A stretch of 64,000 nt of DNA, taken from contig NC_092497.1 of NCBI RefSeq assembly GCF_047495875.1, positions 56,598,977-56,662,976 of the forward strand, given 5' to 3'. Of this stretch, positions 51,321 to 61,005 are shown piece by piece. Position 1 is the first letter of the stretch; every line of letters starts with the position of its first letter. This stretch comes from Pithys albifrons albifrons. Taxonomy: Eukaryota > Chordata > Aves > Passeriformes > Thamnophilidae. Under the pieces are notes generated by a model. It was not told where the DNA came from. It ran no database searches and saw only the letters and a program-made list of their open reading frames with translations. The position numbers and the translations under genes are program-made.

Positions 51321-52430
51321 ATAAACTTTTAGTATTCTGTCAGCTACTTACAAGTTTGGTGTAGCATAATTCCTCTTTATCATTAATCTAAAAACTCTGA
51401 ATATTTAATGAAGTTGAATGAAATCAATTTAAATACCTTTAAAACATGAAGATTTACCCTCATGCTAGTAGCAACATCATAACAGCATTACATCAAATGT
51501 AATTATAATGGCAGTTTTACAACAAAATATAGTAGTAGTTCTAGTCAATACTGACTCAGAAGCTTTCTTCCTTTTTGGGGGGATATGGGAGTGCACACTA
51601 TTGTCTTAATATTTAGGTAGGCCTGTCTTACTTAATAAAGAAACAACAAAAGAAAGAATTTTGTAGAAACCACAAAGAGATGATGCATTTGGGAAAGGAC
51701 AGGATGCTAAAGGTGGCTGTATTTCCCCTTACTGACATCTTGTTCCTTCTCTCCCATAACTCCCACTTTTCAGCTTATCACTTCTCATTTCTCCATTTCC
51801 CATTTTTTCTCCCTGAGAGTTCTTCTAATCAGAAATAACATCCCCAGTCGTCTCCTCACCTTTGTTCCCCTCCTACAAGTATTTGTTAGTACATCCTACC
51901 ACAAAACACATGGCAAACTCAGGTCCATTCCTGCCATATTCTGATTTTATCCCACATTTTATTAAAAACAGTTGTGGAAACCAGTTGTGTACTTTCATAG
52001 TCAGAGGCAATGCTTGCTGCTGCCCTGCCCTGACTACATCTCTTCCCAAGCTCTGATGCCCATGATGATGATGCCCTCTAAGGTTCTTCAGAGCTGGCAC
52101 CCTGCCCTAAGCCCCTTGAAACCACCACTGCTCTGGCTACCATCACTGCTGTACCTGTCCTATATTCTCCCTCCTCTGCTGACAAGATTCAAGGCAAGGC
52201 TCCTCCTGGTAGAGCTTATAAAACTCACTCTCAGGAGCCACTTACCAAAGCTGGCATGTAGTGGTCTGTGATGGTAGAAAATGTGAAGAAAGCTGGGGGA
52301 AAAGGAAACCAAAATTATTTGTGTTGTTGGTGGGGAAAATCTCTATACGCCTTATGCAGAATGCTCTGAGCATTTAGTCTGTAAAACAGCTGCAGAGATG
52401 CCAGGAATAGGGACTTGAGAGTTGGAGCCC
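51321..52430. other. unique DNA, no gene seen
   Basis: Between the CR1 fragment and the third LTR. The segment 51860-52270 is less AT-rich and holds frames of up to 99 codons on the plus strand without recognisable domains. Nothing supports an exon. Confidence 0.55.
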
Positions 52431-52772
52431 TGTAGGGAAAAAGCTGAACTGTGTTGCTGTAGCGAGAGGTTTTTCCCAGTGCCTCCACTGCCAGCTCCGG
52501 CGTAACCCCGGGTACAGTGTTCAGATACCTGGGTATATTCTCACAGAGATAAGGTCCAGGCTCCAATGGTTAAAAGCAAGAACGGTCAGACCCCTTTATT
52601 GGGGGGGATAAACAAACTTATATAGGGTTTTGAGGGGTACACGAGGACAATAACAACTTGGGATAGGCTGAGGGTCTCCAGTCATGCACCAGTGGGCTGC
52701 TCCCATTGGCTGGAAGCCAATGGTCACGACCCAATCACGCATCAAGCAGCCCCCTCAAATGTCAGCCTGACA
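52431..52772 (-). mobile_element. solo LTR of an endogenous retrovirus (minus strand, compact R)
   Basis: Read on the minus strand: TGTCAGGCTGACA at the start, a U3-like region with CCAAT motifs (for example 52705-52709 and inverted ones nearby), TATATAA (52618-52624), AATAAA 17 bases further (52595-52600), then a U5-like region ending CCCTACA at 52431. The TG and CA ends are plausible, but no matching target-site duplication was found, so the U3 side may extend further right (to about 53000). TATA and AATAAA order and tight spacing match the LTR at 45.5 kb. No retroviral coding sequence is adjacent. Confidence 0.62.
52595..52624 (-). promoter_or_regulatory. LTR TATA box and poly(A) signal pair
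   Basis: Minus strand TATATAA then AATAAA after 17 bases, with a C7 run between them. Core LTR transcription and processing signals; activity unknown. Confidence 0.6.
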
Positions 52773-55700
52773 CTGTTTACTTCGAGTTAAAAGTTACTTA
52801 CTTCTTCTTCAGGCTGCCCCAAGGTCATGCTGACCTTGCCAGCCTGTCAGCTCCTAACGTGGGCCATGCAGTTCAGGGGCAGAGGCCAAACTTCCCCTTC
52901 AGAGCGCTCATCCAGGAAGATCAACATGAGGAGGGCAAAGGTGCATTTACACAAATCCATCAACAAGCTGCTGTACCTTAAAAGAAAATCTAAGGAATCT
53001 TTTCCAACCCTGAAGATGTAGCAATGGCTACAAACAAGACTGATTATGCTTAATTACAAAACTAAACCCTCCTATAAGTCCAGCAGAAGCTCTGCATGGG
53101 CCATCATGTGTATTAGTTACTTCACACCAATTCTCTTCTCTATGTCGAACAATTGGAACTTGTCCTTCCTAATTTTTATTGTATTTTATAAACTTGTTTT
53201 CTTTTTCTACTGTGCCTTGTGGATCTTCTGCTGTCAGGAATTCTTTTCCTATAAGATGTCATCTTTATTGCAAAGCAGATGTTTTGTAAATTCTTGACAT
53301 GATATTTCAGTCTTATGTTCTTTCTTTTTCTATGAAACTTAGGAGTAACTGGACCTACAAAAAGTTGTAAGCTAGCACATCTCAATTTGATTTTTTGTGG
53401 TGATTCCTAGAGAGCTGCAAGTTCTTGTGCCATGTCATCTTGATTGTTTTTTCTCTTTCAGTTGTTTCTAATTAATCAAGCAGATATTTAAACTGCATAT
53501 GCCACTTACTATGCTACTTAGTTGAGTTACTCTAACCCTTTCCTCTTAATTTAGCTTAAAATACTTCAGTACATATTTTCATACTTGCAGAAGATAATGA
53601 AATATTTACACTGCTTAATTAAAGTTTAATGCACATATTCAATTAACACTGTAATTAAGTTTTAATTGTGAATAATTTCATGTTCAATTATTTCTTCACA
53701 ATTAACTATTGTAAATAGACTTGGCTAATAAAGAAAAAACTCCTGAATGAAACCATGTATATAAAGCAATTTAAAAAACTTAATTATGGAGAATGTCATG
53801 TGATTCATTTATGAAGACAAATAATAAATGTAATAATGCTTGAGTTATCTATAATGACAATATTAATAAACTATGTAGAAATTAGCCTACATAATTTTGG
53901 TAACTGCTATGTCAGAAGTAGAGGTCGGTTGTATACAGCTACTATAAAATCACTGAGATTTAACTGGGTATCAAGGACACTATTTTACTCATGGATATGG
54001 AAAAAGAAGGGGTAGTAAAAACATTGGCTCACAAATTTAATTCACCCTCCTAAGAGTCTTAGTTACTCAAAGTAGCATGGTCTTATTTTCCAGTTTAAAT
54101 CTGGAAAGTAAGTTAGAACACGTGAAATCAAAATATTAGTCTTTCAAGTAATCTTTCAATAAAAAATTGTAAATTAACAACACACACAACACACACAACA
54201 CAGAAGCTTGAAAGAAAGGCATGAAAAAGAAATGCCTACTTCATATACTTCATAGTGAAGTATAGTGAAGACAGAACCTAAACAATCTACAATAAAAAAC
54301 AACCACTTTTTAGGAAGAAAATTTCTTTGTCAATTTTTAAATTATCTTCAGAATGCTATTCAAAGAAAAATGATGCATTATGGTATTAATTACAAACAAA
54401 AGGCAAAGCTGAATTGGCCTCATGTGTATTTGTAATACGCCTCCATCCTGGTTAAATATAATAAAGTAGATTTTAGACTTTCCAGCAACTTTGTAAGTTG
54501 TTTTTTTTTAATAATTACAAAGTCCAAGTCTGAGACTGCATATTGACTAAAAACGAAATTAAAGTACTGACACGAGCATTTTGAAATTATATTTCTCAAT
54601 AAAACTTTGAGATAGGTAGGAATCTAAGTGTTCTCTTCACTATATATGTAGAACTTTGGTATATGGAGAAAGTTAAGTCCTGGACACCTGTAAATAAAGG
54701 AATATACTCAGACTTGTATAAGTAGAGAAAAATAATAGCACTCCAATATGTGCTGAAACTGTGATCTATACTTTCATATCAGAAAAAAAAATATATTTCT
54801 CTGGTGTGTCATTCTTTTTTCTGAACTGAAACATGCTGTGAGGCACAACACAAAGGTTCAATAAGTTACTCAGATAAGAAAGATGATGTCTGAATGCTTT
54901 TCTGACATATGTTAGGTGTGATTTTATATACTGAATTATAAGGGCAAGGCAAGATAAGTTATGACAGATCCTTGTCAAATAGAACTATTCTATTTTTATC
55001 TCTAAAATTGTGTGTAGCCCACATCCTTGTCCTTACTTCTTTTCTGATGGCTTCTTTTGGTGACACCTTATGGTGGTTCCATCAGTTGTAAAATTCCAAT
55101 ATTAAATTACAGTAAGGAATGACCTTTAAGCATAGTTTAATGCCAAGACCTGTATGTCTTCTGAGAAGACATTCTCAATGCAGTCTGATAAATGCAATAA
55201 GCTAGTCATAATCCTCAAAGAAACATCTGACAGAACATGTTTTTTCACACATAATCCAATTGTAACACACACTAAGAATCATAACAACAAAAATTGAAAT
55301 CAGCAGGAGTTCTGTTTGTCAAATAGAACACACTCTCAATATATATTTCTTCACAGCCTTCAAATAAGAAGTACCTTTTACATGAGATATTCATCTGAAC
55401 TCTGTAAAAGATCAATATATCTTTTTTCTTTTTATTATAATAAAAGAAAATGTTTTCATCACACTGAGGTTGGCTGGTGTAAAAGAAAATTGTAAAATTT
55501 CAGGTGTTACTTGCAATGTTTTGTTTGGTTGGGGTTTTTTTCTTCAATTAGACACCATCTTTTGTGATGTATTTACAAAAACTAGTAATATGGCCAATGG
55601 AAAAAGAATGAGAAAAATGTTTGTCATGGTATAAGGTAACAGTGTGTACTGGTGCTAAATTATATGTTTATAATTTTACACTCCTAAACTTAATTTTATC

Positions 55701-58700
55701 CATCCTGCACTATATTGTGGCTAAGAAACAGTTTAGTGTTTATAAGATCTAGTCTGTCCAGATCATTAAGCCCTCAAACTTCTTTAGTGGTAAGTTCTTT
55801 TTATGCTACAAAATCCAGAAGAGGGGCAGCCTACATTGACTGAAAAAAAACCCCACAAACATTTAGAAACAAAAGCAAGTGCCAGACAAGATAAGAGATA
55901 CAGAATTACCTTATTTAGAAAGGTCTCTCCTTTCTTATTTCAACCTTTCTCTCCTTAGCTGCAATGACTAAACAACTCTCAAAGTGTTTGCTGTTAAACG
56001 TTCTGTTTCCAGGAAAAATGCAACATAACAAGTGCTTGCAAATGACTGGCAAGCTCCCAAAGAGACTTTCTTCCTAGAAGTGAAAAAAAAATCTTCCAGT
56101 TTTAAGCTGTAGAATAGCCATGACATGACTTTTAACAAGAACTTGTTTCTCTGTTTGTTGGAGCTTTGCTGTCCTTTTGGTGTGAAGTTCAAAGACTTTC
56201 ATACACACCTTTATAAGCCATTTTGGGCCATGCAGATCAGTTTAGGCAATGCCAAAAAAACCTTTATAAACTGCAGTCTAGCATCCTGTTAAACAGGAAG
56301 AATTCGGAAAAATTCAAGTAATTAAATATTTCTTGTAAGGAAATAGTGTAAGATCTGGCTAAACTAGTGAGTCTGTAAGCAAAATATTTATTACCTGACT
56401 GCTGTAAAATGGTGCGTTCTATCATAAAACTTACAGTCCTGTGGCATTTTTAAAACATCATATATAAGTCCTCATTTGTGCAAGGTCTTCAGGGTCGAAT
56501 GGGATAAAATACTTATCTTGTAGGTATTTTGGACTCATTTTGAAAACTCAGGTAGACTATATTACATCTGCTTTATACGAAACTATTTGGGGCAATATGG
56601 AAAGGTTGTTATTTGTGCAGGCTATTCATGTTCTGGTGATGGTCCATTAATGATGCTTACAATCTCTACTGCCCTATTTGTGACTAAAAGGAATGTTTTA
56701 GAAGTATTCATTCAGAAAGACTTTTGAGAGAGAAAAATATACTTATTAGAAACCCTAAAGGGTAATCCAGAACAACACAGATGATAGCACTGCATCTGCT
56801 CTTCCCAAGATTACTACCTGGAAATGATCTACTTTTAGACCAGAACATAAAAGTCAACATTTTTTTTAAAAATGCGTCTTTTTAAAAAATGTAATGGCTG
56901 TCAGTACTTACTTGGTATGAAATTATTGTTGTTCAGGATTTGAGTGGCTGGATATTTACCTCTGGGAAATAAAATTGCGGAGAAATGTCTGTGACAATCA
57001 CCTGTTTTTAATCAGTGTGGATATGCAGGAGAAATGCTGCTAAAATACAAAAAAACCCCACTATGGTTGCAGCCAACAGTCTTTGTAGGCTGTAGACGAG
57101 TAGGATTTATTAACAGATTGAGTGGCTTAAAGTTAGACTGTCCCATACATTGTATATAATAGGAGTATATAATGTTCAAGATGAGCATAAGAATGACTTT
57201 CAAGGTAGGTTATACAGACAGTAACACAAAATTTTAGAATACATTTTTGTCAGGCCTTTTGCTTTGTTTGTGGAATTCTTCACTTTTGCATTCAAGGAAA
57301 ATTGAAATGGAAGAATCTTCAATTCATAAACTTTACATAGAAATACACTGTTACATACAGTACTGTTTTTTGCTTAGAACTGCTAGTCAATACACATATC
57401 ATTAAAGTACTTCTTTAAACTCTGTTTTCTCAGAAACAGGATTAAAAAAGGTATCTATAAAAAAAAAAGAGGATGAGAATAGCTATATTTACACTTATAA
57501 ATCAAGTGCAGGGGGTTTTGGTACTCAGATTTTTCTCAGAAAAACACAGTTCTGTTACCCAGTGATGGTGATATCTTTACATGCATATTTTGATATTGGA
57601 ATTACCAGAGTGAATCTAATGGGGCTTGAAGTAAAGTGATGTTTCCTAACAAAGTGCAGCAGTCAAAGCCAGATTTAGTTTGACATGCTTCTGGCAGAGC
57701 ATGATCCTGGTGATTTGCACTTCTTGGTTTATCTCTCTCCTCGCTCACTATTTATCCTAGTGTTTTTGGCAAACTGCCCTGATTGTTCACCTCCAACACT
57801 AACTTGATATCTATATGTGTGTTAGAAATTGCTTATTTCTAATAGTGTAATTTGGCTTAGAATTAGCTTCAGCCTGCAAACTGTAACATGCTGAGCTTTA
57901 TGCTGTAGAGCAGAGGATGCAAAATATCTTCAAAATGATAAGAACATTGTAATGCTGCTTGTTTTGTTGTAAGATCAACAGAAACTCTATCCTGGTTCTG
58001 ATCTTACTAATAACCAGCATCAGGAAGGAGTTTTATGTGAGCTTACGCTTAGTTGTTATTCGCTTTTACTCTTCGTTTTATAACTTAACTGTGAAACAGC
58101 AGAATTCCTAATTAAAATTATGAATGAGATGAACATGTTCCATCCTCAATAACACACTTCTGAAATAACCATGGCAACAGACAGACTAAGCAAATATGAC
58201 ATGTTGTGGTCAATAGTAAAGTGTAACAAGATAGTAACTGAGAGAAATTGGTCTTGTAACCTGAAGAAGACAAAGGTTCTACTACTTTAAGTACACAAAA
58301 CGAACATTTTGATGAGTTGTGAGGATTAAAGGCAGATATAGCAGGTATAAAACCACTGTATATAAGAACATGAATCAAACTCCATTCTTTCTCTATGTGT
58401 CCAGGACTTCATATTACTAAACCCAGAAACTGAACCTTTCTGAATCACTTGCTGACATCCTGAAAGAGTTGTACCTCAGCCAGGTACATCTGTATCAACT
58501 GGAGTCTTGATGCAGAAGTCAGTAGGTGAGGTCTTTGACCTATATGCAATTATGGAGGAAAACTGGGTGTTCATAGTCATCTTTTTCTTGCTTAAAGACA
58601 TTTGAAACACCAGGAGGTATAACCTAATAGATGACATATATGTGTTTGACAGAGATAATGGCTTTTTTTTTTAACTCTCAAGAAACTATAATTGCTGAGA

Positions 58701-58979
58701 GAGGCTTGACACATGACCACACAAACTTGTGTGAATAGTTATGCCTGAAGTATCCAAGGGGATTGGAACTTGTATGCTTATGTTTATACCAAAGATTATT
58801 AGCATGTGGATGAAATTTTGCCATCTTTCTGGGCTTGTTACTTACACCAGCCTTTAAAAGAATATTTATGTGTAAACACTTTCCCTGATGTTTCATTGCC
58901 TTGTCTTCCTCTACTATGCTCTTTCACAATGAGAAGACCTAAGTTTTAATTTTGAAGGTTTGTATCCGTATATAATTAA
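52773..58979. other. unique AT-rich DNA, no gene seen
   Basis: Six kilobases without recognised genes. A short CA-rich repeat sits at 54178-54203 (CACACAA units). Open frames of up to 91 codons are unremarkable. The first 220 bases are less AT-rich and may be the outer part of the preceding LTR. Confidence 0.6.
54178..54203. repeat. (CACACAA)n short repeat
   Basis: Three imperfect CACACAA units in about 26 bases. A simple repeat. Confidence 0.85.
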
Positions 58980-58988
58980 GCCTGAGAT

Positions 58989-59000
58989 CAGCTCAGTTGG
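58989..59000 (+). promoter_or_regulatory. Pol III A box of the SINE
   Basis: CAGCTCAGTTGG corresponds to the tRNA D-arm A box (consensus TRGCNNAGYNGG) with the first base changed. Confidence 0.75.
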
Positions 59001-59033
59001 TTAGAACTTGGTTGTAACAATGCCAAGGTCACG

Positions 59034-59044
59034 GGTTCAATCCC
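59034..59044 (+). promoter_or_regulatory. Pol III B box of the SINE
   Basis: GGTTCAATCCC is a near-perfect B box (consensus GGTTCRANYCC), at the usual spacing from the A box. Confidence 0.85.
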
Positions 59045-59137
59045 CTGTGTGGGCCATTGACTTAAGAGTTGGACTCTATGATCCTTGTGGGTCCCTTCCA
59101 GCTCAGAATAGTCTGTGATTCTGTCTGTGCATAATGT

Positions 59138-60588
59138 TTTGAAAATAGTTCATGAATTCTTTTATATGCTTTGTAAACTTTGGGTAAACTTTGTCTTCTA
59201 ACACTTATGTCTTGTCTGACTTCTAATATTTTCCACATAATGGAATTTATTTTGCAAGATGGATTACAGGAAACCTTTTATCATTTATCAGAAATGTGCT
59301 ACTTTAAATCACATTAATCCAAATTACTTGACATCTGCACCACTCAAAGTGAGAAAAACAGATTGTGAGTGTTGTGAATGATACAAGTGTTTGTTTTATA
59401 ACATGGATAACTCTCAAAAGAAGAGGGGGCTCAGGCCAGATCGTTTGGTCTTTAAAGGTTCTGTCTGCAATTGCAAGTTTGCTTTGACTAGAAAGTGGTC
59501 TATTTGATAACATCCATGATGATGAACTAGTCAAATTTCTGACTTGTATTCCAGATGAGGTCCAGCAGCATTGATTGATTCTGATCTGTTCCAAGGTCAG
59601 AAAAAGGCCAGCTTAAGTTAGTTCTATTCCAGGTGAAAGGTAACAGCACAAAACAACTTCAGGTTCATTTCAACCACCTCAGGTTTGTTTCAAGCACCTG
59701 TACTTGTCACCCATGTCAAGCTACAGAATTACTAGCTTTCACCAAATTGTGCCCTGTGAGACAGACCACATGTTTGGTCGGTCTTCATCTTCAGAGTGAC
59801 AGTGACAATTATGCACATATATTATATTATTTTTAGTGCTAGTTTAATTATCCTGACTGAATTCTGAAAGGGGTTGAGGCACATCAGTGCTTTATCATGC
59901 CTGCCATACCAGTGAGGATGTCTAAAAGCACAGATTACTTACGCTTTGCCACATTAGTCAATCACATGCTCCACATGTGAATGTGTATGTAGTACTAGTA
60001 TGGGATCGCCTAGAAAAAAATCCTCTCTTTTAGACTATTCTGTTACATATTTCGCACTCACACTAATGCAGTGGAATCCTGTTATTGTTCAGTAAGAATT
60101 CTGCAAATGAAATAATCATCAGAAACCTTGTGCCTTGTGTAGTTCCAAAGCTTAAATATAGAAAATATGTTCTGTTGAGTTGTCCTTGGTTGTCTGCCAG
60201 GTGCCCATAAAGTTGCTTTATCACTCCATCAGCAAAGCATGGGGAGGAAGTATGACAGAAAATTTATAGGTCAAGATGACAGTAACTTCACTCACTGTGT
60301 TTGTAACTGATTGACACTACTACGTCTCATTGACCCTCAATATGCTACATTATTTGGCAAACTGTAGAAACCACACAAGACTTTGTTTTTGACAGGTAAC
60401 AGACTGTTTGGGGAAATAAGTAATTTTATTTTGTCAGAGGAATGATTTTGCAGGGAACAGAGCATCTTTGATTCAAATCACAAACCAAAATCATGTGATT
60501 TCTACTCCTCAAATTTTTGCTTAAAACTGTCCTGTTATACTCTGATTACTACAATTTTTGCATGAGTTACTCAGATTTCTAACTCAGC
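59138..60588. other. unique AT-rich DNA, no gene seen
   Basis: No recognised coding sequence, repeat family or RNA gene. The longest open frame (96 codons, minus strand at 59304-59594) shows no recognisable domain. Confidence 0.6.
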
Positions 60589-61005
60589 CTGAGGACAGCT
60601 ATGAGGACAAGCTGAGAGAGCTGGGTTTGTTCAGTGTGGAGAAGAAAAGGGATACCGTACAGCAGCTTCCAGTGACTAAATGGGCTAAAAGAGAGCTGGA
60701 AAGGGACTTTTGCAAGGATATGTACAGACAGAACAAGGGGAAATGGTTTCAAAATGAAAAAAGGACAGGTTTTGATTAGATACTAGGAAGAAATTCTTTA
60801 CTATAAGGGTGGTGAGACACTGGAACAGGTTGCCCAGGAAGGCTGTGGATGGCCCCAACCCTGGCCCTGTTGTAGACTAGGCTGGATAAGGCCTTGAGCA
60901 ACCTGGTCTAGTGGAGGTGCCTTTGCCTATGGCAGGAGGGACTGGGACTAGGTGACATTTAGTGCTTCTAACCCTAAGCAATCTGTGATTCCATAATTCT
61001 GTCAG
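60589..61005 (+). mobile_element. CR1 LINE copy, C-terminal ORF and 3' UTR
   Basis: Begins in the ERLRELGLFS-type block (here DKLRELGLFSVEKK, about 60607-60648), continues with a frame-shifted remnant of the LGRNSLL-type and HWNRLPRKAV-type blocks (60780-60845), then the 3' UTR with GACTAGGTGACATTTAGTGC and a tail CTGTGATTCCATAATTCTG. It is 5'-truncated and disrupted by stops. The tail has lost the perfect octamer register, indicating moderate age. Confidence 0.88.

Larger units (their letters stand above)
58980..59137 (+). mobile_element. tRNA-Ile-derived SINE with CR1-like tail (TguSINE1 type)
   Basis: The first about 75 bases follow a tRNA-Ile gene: AGCTCAGTTGGTTAGA, then the anticodon-arm region decayed to GTAACAA, then GCCAAGGTCACGGGTTCAATC and GGGCCA. 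After it comes a CR1-like 3' end: GAGTTGGACTCTATGATCC, GGGTCCCTTCCAGCTCAG and CTGTGATTCTGT. The tRNA head supplies the Pol III promoter, and the CR1 tail lets the LINE reverse transcriptase copy it in trans. This head and tail combination is the one described for TguSINE1 in passerine birds. It is not a functional tRNA: the acceptor stem is mismatched and the anticodon lost. A short ATAAT on both sides is too weak to call a target-site duplication. Confidence 0.88.

Noticed and set aside
51862..52271. Two overlapping plus-strand frames of 64 and 99 codons in a less AT-rich segment
   Set aside because: No recognisable protein family or splice context, and they lie in overlapping frames next to an LTR.
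58980..59055. A tRNA-Ile gene
   Set aside because: The acceptor stem and anticodon arm are decayed and the sequence runs directly into a CR1-like tail, so it is a SINE.
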